A stretch of 64,000 nt of DNA from the NCBI GenBank assembly GCA_963700775.1, contig CAVOYU010000001.1, positions 372,001 through 436,000 of the forward strand, read 5' to 3'. The notes below the pieces were generated by a model. The model did not search any database, was not told where the DNA came from, and worked only from the letters and a program-made list of their open reading frames with translations. The position numbers and the translations under genes were made by a program. Positions 1 to 8,902 of the stretch are shown here, one piece after another. Numbering within the stretch: position 1 is the first letter of the stretch; the number at the start of each line of letters is the position of its first letter. Origin of the DNA: Thermohalobaculum sp963700775 (lineage in GTDB: Bacteria > Pseudomonadota > Alphaproteobacteria > Rhodobacterales > Rhodobacteraceae).

Positions 1-525
1 GAAGCCGAAGGCGACCGCGGTGGCGGCGTCGGCGGCCAGCTGCAGCGGATCGTCCTTGGCATTGGTCACATGCGCCTGGTTCCCGGGCGTCGCCCGGGCG
101 CGCATCTTCGAATAGGCGAAGGCGATCTCCATCGAATTCAGATGCGCCACCACCTCGGCGAGCTTGGCCGGCGTCATGCCGTGAGCGAGGCGGACCAGCC
201 GCTCGCGGGGCACGTTCATGTCGACCAGCATCCGCGCCACCTCGATCGAGGGCGTCGCCATCGCCTCCTCCACCATCGACGGGTCCAGATGATAGCGGGC
301 GATGAACCGGTCGATCATGTCGAACTCGGCTTCCGGCACCCCGTCCATGGCGGTGACGCGGCCGCCGGCGACCCGAACCGAGGGCGCGGGATCCTTCGCC
401 CCGCGCATGGCAGAGAAGCCGTTGGCAGGATCCTCGACGGCGAAATTGTCCAGCCTCAGCGGCCGGTTGTCCCAGTCGTCGAACCGTCTCCAGCGATTGG
501 CGCCTTCGGAGCTCTTCTGGTCCAT
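1..525 (-). CDS. B12-dependent diol/glycerol dehydratase large subunit, N-terminal part (cut by window edge)
   Basis: Encodes the first 175 residues of the large (alpha) subunit of adenosylcobalamin-dependent propanediol/glycerol dehydratase, which converts a 1,2-diol or glycerol to an aldehyde by radical chemistry. The gene continues beyond position 1. What is seen: FDMIDRFIARY at residues 68-78, GMTPAKLAEVV at 116-126, and KMRARATPGNQAHVTN at 140-155, which closely matches the KMRARRTPSQQAHVTN stretch of PduC/DhaB. The start is the ATG at 525, with GGAGGA a few bases upstream. The medium and small subunits and a reactivase would be expected to the left but cannot be seen. Whether the substrate is propanediol or glycerol cannot be told from this part. 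The dehydratase family itself is a confident call. Confidence 0.85.
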   Translation of the reverse strand, partial: MDQKSSEGANRWRRFDDWDNRPLRLDNFAVEDPANGFSAMRGAKDPAPSVRVAGGRVTAMDGVPEAEFDMIDRFIARYHLDPSMVEEAMATPSIEVARMLVDMNVPRERLVRLAHGMTPAKLAEVVAHLNSMEIAFAYSKMRARATPGNQAHVTNAKDDPLQLAADAATAVAFGF

Positions 526-629
526 GGGCAGCGATCCTCCCGGACCGGCACGCTGCCGCGTTTGCGCCCCGAGCGCAAGCCGGTGCATGGCGGGCGGTCG
601 TCCGCGCGGGGCCGGGGACCGGCGGCGCT

Positions 630-3059
630 CTATCCCTGCCGCGGCCGCAGGTTCTCCGGGTCATGGACCGCGCCCTCGATCACCATGGCCGGGCGCGGCC
701 ACCCCAGCACCATGACCTCGACCGGAGTGCCGGGCACCGCCAGCGCTGGCCGCAGATAGGCCCAGGCCAGGTAAGCGCCGATTGCGTAGCCGAAGCCGCC
801 CGATGACACGGCGCCGACCGGGGCGCCGTCCTTCCACACCAACTCCGAGCCGAGCGGATCCGCCCCGGCGCCTTCCGGCGGCTCGTCCAGCCGCAGCAGC
901 GCCAGCAGCCATCTCTCCGGCCGGGCCAGCGAGGCCGCCGCCCCCTGGAACCCGCCGCCGCGCGCGAAACGGGTCAGGCCCGCCTCGGCCAGCGTCACTT
1001 CCGGCGTGATCTCGTGGCCGGACTTGTAGGCCTTTTCCATCCGCATGGCATTCAGCGCCGCCATGCCCGCATGGACGAGCCCCAGCGGCTCCCCGGCGGC
1101 AGCCAGGGCGTCGTAGACCGCCCGCATCCCGGCCATCGGGACGTGCAGCTCCCAGCCGAGCTCGCCCGTATAGGTGACCCGCATCGCCAGCACGTCGCCG
1201 ACCCCGGCGACCTCGATCGGCCGCGCCGAGAGCCAGCGGAACGCGCCGTTGTCCAGCGCCGCGGCGGTACAGCGGCTCAGGATCCCGCGCGAGCGCGGTC
1301 CGGCCAGCATGATCACACCGCGCGCCTCGGACACATTGTCGAAGGCGACGCGCTCGCCCGCCGCGCGCTGCTCCTCCATCCAGCCGAGCAGCGAGCGCTC
1401 CTTCACCGCCGCATAGACGAGGTAGAACCGGTCCCCGGCGAGCCTGGCGACGGTCGCCTCGCCCTCGACCCGCCCGTTCGGGTTCACCAGATAGGTCAGC
1501 GTCACCGAGCCGGTCGTCCGCGGCAGCCGGTTGGACGAGACCCGCTCCAGATAGGCGGCCGCATCCGCCCCGTGCAGCTCGATCTTGGCGAAGGCCGAGA
1601 GATCGGCGATCCCCGCCGCCTCGCGCAGGCCCCTCACCTCGGCCCCGACGATGCCGTGCAGCGCCGAGCGGCGGAAGCTGTGGATATGCGCCGGCGCGAC
1701 GCCGTCGCGGGCATACCAGTACGGCCGCTCCCAGCCGTAGACGTCCTGGCAGACGGCGCCCTTCTCGCCCAGCACCCGGTAGAGCGGCGAGGTCTTCGAA
1801 TGCGACGGCCGGCAGTCCGGCCGGTCGAGATTGGGGAACGGTATCTCGTGGCGCAGGAGATAGTCCTCCTTCGCCTTGCCGATCCGGTAGTCCTCGTCGA
1901 TCTTCGCCCCGAAGCGGCGCGGGTCGAACGACGCCATCGAGATGTCGGCCGAGCCGTGCACCATCCACTGGGCGAGATGGCGCCCCGCCCCCGGCCCCCA
2001 GGCGATGCCGACCTGGCTGCCGCAGCAGAGCCAGAAGTTGCACACCCCGGAGGGACCCAGCAGCATGTTGCCGTCCGGCGGATGGGTGATCGCGCCATGC
2101 ACCGCCCGCTTGATGCCGAGTTCCGCCAGCACCGGCATCCGCTCCATGGCGTTCTCGAGCCAGGGCATGATCCGGTCGTAGTCGGGGTCGAACAGCTCGT
2201 TCTCCGCCTCCCAGGGCGTGCCCTCGTCCCAGACCGTGGTGGCGTCGGCCTTCTCGTAGATGCCGATCAGGCCGGACTTCTGCTCCATGCGGATGTAGCC
2301 CGACACCTCGCGGTCATCGCGCACCACCGGCAGCTCGGCGGCCAGGTTCATGAATTCGGGCACCGGGTCGGTGATCAGATAGTGGTGCAGCATGTTGGCG
2401 ATCGGCAGGTCGAGGCCCACCCACTTGCCGATCTGCCGGGCATAGGTGCCACCGGCATTGACCACGGCCTCGGCCCGGATGTCGCCCCGCTCGGTATGCA
2501 CGATCCACTCGCCGGAGGGCGCGCGGCCGATCCCGGTCGCCCGGTTGCGCCGGATCACGCTTGCCCCCATCTGCCGCGCGCCCGCGGCCATGGCGAAGGC
2601 GACGCCGGCCGGATCCACATGGCCGTCGTGAGGCGTGTGGAGCGCCGCCCGGATGCCGTCGAGATTGTAGAACGGGTGCAGCTCGCGGATCCGCTCCGGC
2701 CCGACGATCTCCATCTGGTGCCCGAGCCCGCGGCCGACGGACAGTGTGTAGCCGAGCCAGTCGACCTCGTCGTCCGTGTAGGCGACCCGCAGCGAGCCGC
2801 AGCCATGCCAGGTGGCGCTCTGCCCGGTCTCGGCCTCGAGCTGGGGATAGAGCTTCGTGCCATAGGCCGCCATCTTCGCCAGCCCGTAATGGCTGACCGA
2901 ATGGGTAATCTGCCCGGCCGCGTGCCAGGTCGAACCGGAGGTCAGTTCGGCCTTCTCCAGCAGCACCACGTCGGTCCATCCCTCCTTGCAGAGGTGATAG
3001 GCCAGCGAGCAGCCCATCACGCCGCCGCCGATGATCACGACCCGTGCCTGATCCTTCAT
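630..3059 (-). CDS. FAD-dependent dimethylglycine/sarcosine dehydrogenase family protein
   Basis: An 809-residue flavoprotein of the DMGDH/SarDH family, which oxidatively demethylates N-methylated glycines and passes the C1 unit to tetrahydrofolate. The N-terminal DAO domain opens with VVIIGGGVMG (residues 7-16). It carries GSTWHAAG at 42-49, where His46 lines up with the histidine that binds FAD covalently in DMGDH. The C-terminal half (about 430-800) is the aminomethyltransferase-like GCV_T plus GCV_T_C fold. The ATG at 3059 was chosen over an in-frame ATG at 3149 because it is preceded by GGAGAG and gives the canonical N-terminus. The gene is divergent from the RpiR regulator 50 bp away, which is a natural candidate regulator. 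The exact substrate (dimethylglycine, sarcosine or another N-methyl compound) is inferred only to family level. Confidence 0.85.
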   Translation of the reverse strand: MKDQARVVIIGGGVMGCSLAYHLCKEGWTDVVLLEKAELTSGSTWHAAGQITHSVSHYGLAKMAAYGTKLYPQLEAETGQSATWHGCGSLRVAYTDDEVDWLGYTLSVGRGLGHQMEIVGPERIRELHPFYNLDGIRAALHTPHDGHVDPAGVAFAMAAGARQMGASVIRRNRATGIGRAPSGEWIVHTERGDIRAEAVVNAGGTYARQIGKWVGLDLPIANMLHHYLITDPVPEFMNLAAELPVVRDDREVSGYIRMEQKSGLIGIYEKADATTVWDEGTPWEAENELFDPDYDRIMPWLENAMERMPVLAELGIKRAVHGAITHPPDGNMLLGPSGVCNFWLCCGSQVGIAWGPGAGRHLAQWMVHGSADISMASFDPRRFGAKIDEDYRIGKAKEDYLLRHEIPFPNLDRPDCRPSHSKTSPLYRVLGEKGAVCQDVYGWERPYWYARDGVAPAHIHSFRRSALHGIVGAEVRGLREAAGIADLSAFAKIELHGADAAAYLERVSSNRLPRTTGSVTLTYLVNPNGRVEGEATVARLAGDRFYLVYAAVKERSLLGWMEEQRAAGERVAFDNVSEARGVIMLAGPRSRGILSRCTAAALDNGAFRWLSARPIEVAGVGDVLAMRVTYTGELGWELHVPMAGMRAVYDALAAAGEPLGLVHAGMAALNAMRMEKAYKSGHEITPEVTLAEAGLTRFARGGGFQGAAASLARPERWLLALLRLDEPPEGAGADPLGSELVWKDGAPVGAVSSGGFGYAIGAYLAWAYLRPALAVPGTPVEVMVLGWPRPAMVIEGAVHDPENLRPRQG

Positions 3060-3109
3060 GGGCACTCTCTCCAATTCCTGTTGCCAGCGGCGCCGGCTCG
3101 CCGTAATCA

Positions 3110-4057
3110 ATGGTACAAATGAACCAGTGTCAATCTGAACGTGACGCACAGACCAACCCGACCGCCAGCGCCGGATCGGTGATCGCCGCCCTGACCTCCC
3201 GGTTCGAGTCGCTCTCGCCGCAGCTCCAGCGCGCGGCGCGCGCCATCATCGACAGCCCGCGCGAGGTGGGGGTGCAGTCGATGCGCGCGCTGGCCGGCAA
3301 GCTCGACGTGCACCCGAACACCCTCGTCCGCCTCGCCCAGTCGCTCGGCTTCGACGGCTACGAGGCGATGCGCGAGCGGTTCCGCGACTTCGTCGTTGCC
3401 GACGGGCTCGGCAGCTTCCGCGACCGGGCCAAGTGGCTGCAGGAAATGGAAGCCCGCGGCGGCACCGCCGAGGTCGTCGCCGAGTTGGCGGCGGCGACCG
3501 AGCAGAATCTCGAGGCGATGTGGCGCCGCCAGGACGCCGCCAGGCTCGATGCCGCCGCCGACGCGATCCTGGCGGCGCCGCGGGTCTATGTGCTCGGCAT
3601 GGGCTCCGCCTACTGCCTGGCGCAGCAGTTCTGGTACGTCGCGCGGATGGCGTTCGAGCACATCGTGCCGATCCCCAGGCACGGCAGCCAGCCCGTGGAC
3701 GATCTGGCCTGGATCCGCGCCGACGACGTGCTGGTGGCGCTCACCTTCCAGCCCTACCGGGCCGAGACCATGCAGGCGGTTCGCCGCGCCCGGCGGATCG
3801 GCGCCGCGATCGTCGGCGTCACCGACAGCGTGACCTCGCCGCTGGCGAAGCTCGCGGACCACCTGCTGGTCTCGCCGACGCACACGCCCCAGTTCTTCCA
3901 GAGCCATGCGGCCGTCACGGCGCTGCTGGAAGGGCTGATCGCCGTCATGGTCGCCCGCGCCGGCGACGAGGCGGCGGCACGGGTCGAGGCGTTCCACAAG
4001 GAAAGACTGGCCGCCGGACTCTACGAGGAACCGGCGCCGCTGACGAAGCCCGGTTGA
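3110..4057 (+). CDS. MurR/RpiR family transcriptional regulator
   Basis: A 315-residue regulator with an N-terminal HTH_6 domain (about residues 15-90, including RAIIDSPREVGVQSMRALA and HPNTLVRLAQSLGFDGYEA) and a C-terminal SIS domain (about 130-265, including YVLGMGSAYCLAQQF). RpiR-family proteins bind phosphosugars or small metabolites through the SIS domain and repress or activate neighbouring catabolic genes. It is transcribed divergently from the DMGDH-like gene across about 50 bp, so the operator probably lies in 3060-3109. The Rieske oxygenase follows 11 bp downstream on the same strand, so the two are probably one operon. An alternative ATG lies nine bases downstream at 3119 and cannot be excluded. 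The ligand is unknown. Confidence 0.85.
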   Translation: MVQMNQCQSERDAQTNPTASAGSVIAALTSRFESLSPQLQRAARAIIDSPREVGVQSMRALAGKLDVHPNTLVRLAQSLGFDGYEAMRERFRDFVVADGLGSFRDRAKWLQEMEARGGTAEVVAELAAATEQNLEAMWRRQDAARLDAAADAILAAPRVYVLGMGSAYCLAQQFWYVARMAFEHIVPIPRHGSQPVDDLAWIRADDVLVALTFQPYRAETMQAVRRARRIGAAIVGVTDSVTSPLAKLADHLLVSPTHTPQFFQSHAAVTALLEGLIAVMVARAGDEAAARVEAFHKERLAAGLYEEPAPLTKPG

Positions 4058-4068
4058 CGGAGCAGCCC

Positions 4069-5151
4069 ATGAACGCGCCTGCCGACTTCCCGATCAAGGC
4101 CCTGCCGGCCGGCTACTACACCGACCCCGCGATCCATGTCCGGGCGATCGAGCGGATCTTCCGGCGGAGCTGGCAATATGTCTGCCACGCAAGCCAGCTT
4201 CCGGAGAGCGGCGACTATCTGGCCTTCGACCTGCTCGGCGACGATCTCTTCGTCATCCGGGGCCGGGACGGGGCGCTGCGCTGCTTCTTCAACGTCTGCC
4301 AGCACCGCGCCCATACTCTGGTCGAGGGAACCGGCCGGACCCGGGTGCTGGTCTGCCCCTACCACGCCTGGTCCTACGAGCTCGACGGGCATCTCCGCGC
4401 CGCGCCCGGCTCGAAGGACACGCCCGGCTTCGACCGCGCGCGGATCTGCCTGACCGAGGTGCGCCTCGAGGTCTTCCTCGGATTCGTGTTCGTGAACCTC
4501 GATCCCGAAGCCGCGACCATGGCCGAGACCTATCCCGGCGTCGCCGAGGCCGTGCTGGCCCATTGTCCGGACATCGGCTCCCGTGCCTTCGCCCACGAGC
4601 ATTCGGCACAGGAATTCTGCAACTGGCTGGTGGCGGTCGAGAACTACTCCGAATGCTACCATTGCGGCCATGTCCACCGGGCCTTCTCCTCCGGCGTCAT
4701 CGATCCCGCGAGCTACGACATCCAGCCCTTCGGCGGCGGGCGGACGCTGCGGCACACCGCCGGCGCCGCGGCCAGCAAGGAGCGGTGGTACGACACCTCC
4801 GGCCCGGCCTATGCCAGCTACTACCTGTTCCCGGCCTTCAGCCTGCAGATGTATCCGGGCGGTCTGGTGAACACCTACCACTGGCGGCCCGTGGCCCATG
4901 ACGACACTATCGTTCACCGGGGCTGGTTCAGCCGCGACGGCGCCGTCGACGACCAGCTCCGCTCGGTGATCGACCGCGACCGCGAGACAACGTTCGCCGA
5001 GGATCTGGCACTGGTGAAGAACGTCCAGCGCGGCCTCGGCTCGCGCGGCTACCGCCCCGGCCCATTGGTGATCGCGCCCGGCGCCTGCGGGATCAACTCC
5101 GAACACTCGATCGCCGCGCTCCACGGCTGGGTGCGCGAGCTCCTGGACTGA
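4069..5151 (+). CDS. Rieske non-haem iron oxygenase, alpha subunit (GbcA/CntA-like)
   Basis: A 360-residue ring-hydroxylating-type oxygenase subunit. The Rieske [2Fe-2S] ligands are C77-x-H79 in FNVCQHRAH and C96-x2-H99 in VCPYHAW. The catalytic non-haem iron site is marked by NYSECYHCGHVH at about residues 194-205. The NxxECYHC form is shared with glycine betaine (GbcA), carnitine (CntA) and stachydrine demethylases rather than with aromatic dioxygenases, so N-demethylation of a quaternary amine is the best guess. It lies 11 bp downstream of the RpiR gene and near a DMGDH-like gene, which could take the next demethylation step. No reductase partner is adjacent. The ferredoxin and the ferredoxin-NADP reductase in the 44-48 kb region could serve it. 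Confidence 0.82.
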   Translation: MNAPADFPIKALPAGYYTDPAIHVRAIERIFRRSWQYVCHASQLPESGDYLAFDLLGDDLFVIRGRDGALRCFFNVCQHRAHTLVEGTGRTRVLVCPYHAWSYELDGHLRAAPGSKDTPGFDRARICLTEVRLEVFLGFVFVNLDPEAATMAETYPGVAEAVLAHCPDIGSRAFAHEHSAQEFCNWLVAVENYSECYHCGHVHRAFSSGVIDPASYDIQPFGGGRTLRHTAGAAASKERWYDTSGPAYASYYLFPAFSLQMYPGGLVNTYHWRPVAHDDTIVHRGWFSRDGAVDDQLRSVIDRDRETTFAEDLALVKNVQRGLGSRGYRPGPLVIAPGACGINSEHSIAALHGWVRELLD

Positions 5152-5190
5152 CCGCGGCCCGGCGCGCCGCCGCGCCAGGCACCGCCGCGG

Positions 5191-6264
5191 TCACGGGCGC
5201 AGCGGCCTTGCCGAGGGCACCGCGAAGAACCCCTCCTCCTCCCGCTCGAGTTCGGCGACCAGCCAGGGCAGCACGACGCGCTCCGCCTCGCCGACCGGCA
5301 ACTCCGGATCCACCTCCCCGAACAGCGGCCCCGGCTCTGGCGCGTCGCGCAGGCCGATGCGGGTCAGCGCGAGGCGCCAGGCCTTTCCGGACAGGCGCGG
5401 TATCTCGCTCAGCGTCAGGATCTCGAAGGCCGTCCGCGGCGAGAGCCGAACCGACCGCGCCAGGTCGCGCACTGTTGCCACGAACAGAAGATTGCGAAAA
5501 TCCACGACCGCCAATCGTGCCCGGAGCATGGACTCGACACAAGCTTGCACCCGGGCGGGTGTCTCCGGATACGCATCCGTCAGCGCCCGCAGGACCACGA
5601 GCACCGTGGTCTTCATCCGCAGGTGGTTCATCGACTTGCCCTGCGAGGTGATCCGGTAGCCGGTCAGGAACTGCGGCACGCAGCCCACCCGCCATCGGCG
5701 CGACATCAGGGTCTGCATGTGCCAGTCGTCGCAGTTCCTCAGCGTCTCCGAGTAGCCGCCGGTGTCCTCGAGCGCCTCGCGGCGGACCAGGATCGCGCTG
5801 CCGTTGCCGACGAAATTGATCACCAGCGACCGGAGATAGGTCGCGCCCTCGAAGCCCGGCATGCCCTTCTGGCCGGTCACCCGGCCGTCAGCATCGATCG
5901 TGCGCGACAGAGAATAGACATAGCCGGTTTCCGGGCCAAGCTCCTCGATCCGCCGCACCATCCGGGAGACCTTCTGCGGATGCCAGAGGTCATCGGAATC
6001 GCAGGGCGCCACATAGGGCCCGCGGCTCACCCGGATGCCGTGGTTGCGCGCCGCCGAGGCGCCCCCGTTCGCCTGCGAGACTACGCGGATCCGGCTGTCC
6101 TTCGCGGCGCACCGGTTGGCGACCGCGACGGTGTCGTCCGCGGATCCGTCATCGACGACAACGATCTCGAGGTCGCTCCAGTCCTGCGCACTGATGCTGT
6201 CGAGCGTCTCGGCCAGCGTCGACGCTGCGTTGTAAGCGGGCACGACAACGGAAACGCGCGTCAT
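5191..6264 (-). CDS. Glycosyltransferase family 2
   Basis: A 357-residue GT-A fold glycosyltransferase. The N-terminus reads VSVVVPAYNAASTL (residues 4-17), followed by IVVVDDGSADDT and the metal-binding DxD-type motif CDSDDLW at about residue 90. A further family signature is GGYSETLRNCDDWHM near 185. Such enzymes transfer a sugar from a nucleotide donor to a growing polysaccharide or to a lipid. No polysaccharide cluster surrounds it: the Rieske gene converges on it from one side and mttB diverges from it on the other. The acceptor and pathway are therefore unknown. No membrane segment was noticed. Confidence 0.85.
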   Translation of the reverse strand: MTRVSVVVPAYNAASTLAETLDSISAQDWSDLEIVVVDDGSADDTVAVANRCAAKDSRIRVVSQANGGASAARNHGIRVSRGPYVAPCDSDDLWHPQKVSRMVRRIEELGPETGYVYSLSRTIDADGRVTGQKGMPGFEGATYLRSLVINFVGNGSAILVRREALEDTGGYSETLRNCDDWHMQTLMSRRWRVGCVPQFLTGYRITSQGKSMNHLRMKTTVLVVLRALTDAYPETPARVQACVESMLRARLAVVDFRNLLFVATVRDLARSVRLSPRTAFEILTLSEIPRLSGKAWRLALTRIGLRDAPEPGPLFGEVDPELPVGEAERVVLPWLVAELEREEEGFFAVPSARPLRP

Positions 6265-6526
6265 TCTCAGCCACCCCAGTCACTCGCCGGTCTCTCGGTT
6301 CAGGCGAGGGAATATAGGGAATATGATCCCTGAACGCCATAACATCGCGCGGAATCAAACATTTCGCATGATCTTGTGACGCGGGCACACCCCCTCGCGG
6401 GACCGCCCGCTGCCCGATCCGATCCGCCATGACCCTAAGTCCCGTCCGCGTATCCGGCCAAGCAATTTTCGCCTCCGTTGGGACCGCCGGGCGATTTCCG
6501 CTTGAATCCGCCCTGCCATCGCGTAA

Positions 6527-6544
6527 TGTGCACATATTGTATAC
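6527..6544. promoter_or_regulatory. Palindromic elements upstream of the MttB-type gene
   Basis: The 299-bp divergent interval 6265-6563 holds no gene. Close to the MttB-type start codon are two short perfect palindromes, TGTGCACA (6527-6534) and GTATAC (6539-6544), within an AT-rich patch. GntR-type regulators often use sites built around GTATAC, but no such regulator gene lies nearby. Promoter or operator status is inferred from position and symmetry alone. Confidence 0.3.
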
Positions 6545-6563
6545 TTTAACGCGCGAGCACGAC

Positions 6564-8111
6564 ATGGAAGCACAGGCGGCGCCGCGGCGGAGCGGGCGCG
6601 ACGCAAGGCGCGAGAGCCGCACGGCGCCGCAACACGCCATGCTGCCGGGCCTGACGCGCGGCCTGCCGCTGGTCGAGCCGATGACACCCGATCAGGTGCA
6701 GCGGATCGACCGGGCCTCGATGGCGATCCTCGAGGAGGTCGGCGTCGTCTTCCGCGACCCGGTCGCCATCGCCGACTGGAAGCGTGCCGGAGCCGATGTG
6801 CGCGGAGACCGGGTCCATCTCGACCGCGGGCTGGTCCGCGAGCTGATCGCCTCGATCCCGGCCGAGATCACCTACCATGCCCGCGACCCGCGGAAGAACG
6901 TCCGCCTCGGCGGGCCGCACTGCATCTTCGTGCCGATGACCGGGGCGCCCTATCTGCGCGACCTCGACGACAAGCGGCGCAACCCGACGCTGGACGACCT
7001 CGCCATGTTCCACAAGCTGGCGCACATGTCGCCGGCGCTGCATTCCTCGGCGCATCACATCGTCGAACCGATGGACCGGGTGGTCTCGCACCGGCATCTG
7101 CACATCACCTATTCCTCGATGAAGCACTCGGACAAGACCTTCATGGGGATGACCACCTCGGGGCGGAACGCCGAGGACGTGCTCGACATGTGCGCGATCC
7201 TGTTCGGGGCGAAGTTCATGGAGAGCCACCCGGTCGTCACCGGCAACTGCAACGGCAACTCGCCGCTGGTCTGGGACGCGACCATGCTCGGCGCCATGCG
7301 GGCCTTCTCGCGGCGCAACCAGCCGGTGCTGTGCTCGCCCTTCGTGCTCGGCGGCGCCAACACCCCGGCCTCCACCGCGCCTGCGGTGGCGCAGCTCAAC
7401 GCGGAAGCCTTGAGTGCTCTGGCCTATACCCAGGTGGTCCGCAAGGGCGCGCCAGCGATCTACGGCCACTATCTCTCGACCGTCTCGATGGCCTCGGGGG
7501 CGCCGATGGCAGGGACGCCGGAGATCAGCCTGATGAACTTCATGATCGGCCAGATGGCGCGGCATTACGGGGTGCCGTGGCGGACCTCGAACGCGCTCGG
7601 CGGGTCGAAGGTCCTCGACGCCCAGGCCGGCTACGAGAGCGCCACCACGATGATGGCGGTGCTGATGGCCGGGGCCAACTACCTCTGGCACTCGGCGGGG
7701 TGGAACGAGGCCGGGATGCACTGCTCGGTGGCCAAGTTCGTGGTCGATGCCGAGCAGTGCGCCATGGGCTACCGCATGGCCGAGGGCATCCGCTGGGACG
7801 ATTTCGACGAGGCGCTGGCCGCCGTGCGCGACATCGGCCCGGGTGGGCACTATCTCGGCCATCCGCACACGCTGGCCAATTTTCAGCGCGCCTTCTTCAT
7901 GCCCCGGCTCCTCGACAACAGCGCCTATGAGCAATGGGTGGCCGAGGGATCGAAGGACACCACCGCCCGGGCGCTGGAGCGGGCTCGGATGCTGCTCGGA
8001 GAGTACGAGGAGCCGAAGCTCGACCCCGCCGCCGACGAGGCGCTGCGCGACTACATCGCCCGCCGCGAGCGCGAGATCCCGGCGGTGGATGCGCTGAACG
8101 AGGAGTACTGA
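6564..8111 (+). CDS. MttB-type trimethylamine/quaternary amine methyltransferase (non-pyrrolysine)
   Basis: A 515-residue protein of the trimethylamine methyltransferase (MTTB) family, which moves a methyl group from a tertiary or quaternary amine to a corrinoid protein. Family features include the glycine-rich TIM-barrel segments TGNCNGNSPLVWD (about 225-237) and SNALGGSKVLDAQAGYES (about 344-361), and the C-terminal GPGGHYLGHPHT segment. No in-frame TAG interrupts it, so it belongs to the non-pyrrolysine branch that includes the glycine-betaine methyltransferase MtgB. The ATG at 6564 was chosen because the frame further upstream contains no conserved sequence and this one leads straight into the conserved N-terminus. 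No obvious ribosome-binding site was seen. No corrinoid-protein gene is adjacent. The true substrate is not predictable. Confidence 0.85.
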   Translation: MEAQAAPRRSGRDARRESRTAPQHAMLPGLTRGLPLVEPMTPDQVQRIDRASMAILEEVGVVFRDPVAIADWKRAGADVRGDRVHLDRGLVRELIASIPAEITYHARDPRKNVRLGGPHCIFVPMTGAPYLRDLDDKRRNPTLDDLAMFHKLAHMSPALHSSAHHIVEPMDRVVSHRHLHITYSSMKHSDKTFMGMTTSGRNAEDVLDMCAILFGAKFMESHPVVTGNCNGNSPLVWDATMLGAMRAFSRRNQPVLCSPFVLGGANTPASTAPAVAQLNAEALSALAYTQVVRKGAPAIYGHYLSTVSMASGAPMAGTPEISLMNFMIGQMARHYGVPWRTSNALGGSKVLDAQAGYESATTMMAVLMAGANYLWHSAGWNEAGMHCSVAKFVVDAEQCAMGYRMAEGIRWDDFDEALAAVRDIGPGGHYLGHPHTLANFQRAFFMPRLLDNSAYEQWVAEGSKDTTARALERARMLLGEYEEPKLDPAADEALRDYIARREREIPAVDALNEEY

Positions 8112-8124
8112 GCCGGACTGCCGG

Positions 8125-8568
8125 CTACTGCGGCACCAGCTCGAATTTCGGCAGGTCGACGCCGGCCGGCGGCGCCATCATGGCGGGCTCGTCGAGGTCG
8201 AGGCCTTCATGCTCGTTGCCCTGCGGGCGCACCTCCGACCAGGCCCGGCCGTTCTCCAGCTCGGGATTGCGCACCATGTAGCGGACGTTCCGCACCTGGT
8301 CCTCATCGACCCGGCAGCGGAAATGCACGTTGCTGGCGTCCGAGAAGTCCGCGTCGCCATAGACGTAGGGAACATGGTCATGCCGGCGAACCGCGATGTT
8401 GCGCAGGTTCATCGCGCCCTGGTTCGCCGTCATCTCCTGGGTGCAGAGCGCCGCCGCCTGGTCGTCGGTGGTCGCCAGCGCCACCGGCGCGGCGGCAAAC
8501 GCGAGCCAGGCTGCGGCAAGGCCGCCGAGCACGATGCGGGAGAGCTGGAACGGCCGGTTCTCATTCAT
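8125..8568 (-). CDS. Small exported protein of unknown function
   Basis: A 147-residue protein with a clear Sec-type signal peptide: a short basic N-region, then VLGGLAAAWLAFAAAPVALA (residues 13-32) with a likely cleavage after ALA. The mature part has two cysteines (ALCTQEM and FRCRVDEDQV) that could form a disulfide, plus a proline-rich tail. I recognise no family. It is convergent with the MttB-type gene, whose stop is only 13 bp away. The start codon sits inside a perfect 20-bp tandem duplication (8565-8604), so the ATG and its upstream leader exist in two out-of-frame copies. Periplasmic location is inferred. Confidence 0.65.
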   Translation of the reverse strand: MNENRPFQLSRIVLGGLAAAWLAFAAAPVALATTDDQAAALCTQEMTANQGAMNLRNIAVRRHDHVPYVYGDADFSDASNVHFRCRVDEDQVRNVRYMVRNPELENGRAWSEVRPQGNEHEGLDLDEPAMMAPPAGVDLPKFELVPQ

Positions 8569-8604
8569 CTGTCATCCACCCGTGTCATCTGTCATCCACC
8601 CGTG
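8565..8604. repeat. Perfect 20-bp tandem duplication over a start codon
   Basis: TCATCTGTCATCCACCCGTG occurs twice head to tail (8565-8584 and 8585-8604). The first copy contains the start codon of the exported protein encoded on the minus strand. The second copy carries an identical ATG that is out of frame by two bases, because 20 is not a multiple of three. Confidence 0.9.
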
Positions 8605-8902
8605 GTTCGGATCGCCTGCCGCGCAAGCGCGGGAGGGATCGGTGCCTCCGCCTGCCCGGGCGGCCCACGATCTTGCGGAGGGCCCCATCCGGTGCCCGCC
8701 CGAACGTCCCGAGGCTACTGCCGCCCCTCCGCGCGTTGCAAGCGCTTTCGCCCTGCCCGGCCTCGCCGCGCCGAACCGGCAGCCCGCTGTCGCGCGAGGT
8801 TCCCGGAGCTGAAGTGGCCCTCCCGGCCGAAGATGCCATGGCTTTGCATTCCCGACATGGTCCATGGTTAAGATCCGTGGCGCACAGGCTTTGGAGAATC
8901 GC
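8605..8902. other. Intergenic region without a recognised gene
   Basis: Divergent spacer between the small exported protein (minus) and the sulfatase (plus). It is GC-rich with no conserved reading frame. The only clear signal is GGAGA a few bases before the ATG at 8903. Promoters for both genes must lie here, but none stands out. Confidence 0.5.

Noticed and set aside
70..759. Long plus-strand open frames opposite the dehydratase and flavoprotein genes
   Set aside because: They are arginine/histidine/proline-rich shadows of conserved minus-strand genes in GC-rich DNA and show no protein-like composition or family match.
6564..8111. Pyrrolysine-containing trimethylamine methyltransferase
   Set aside because: No in-frame TAG codon interrupts the gene, so it belongs to the non-pyrrolysine MttB branch.
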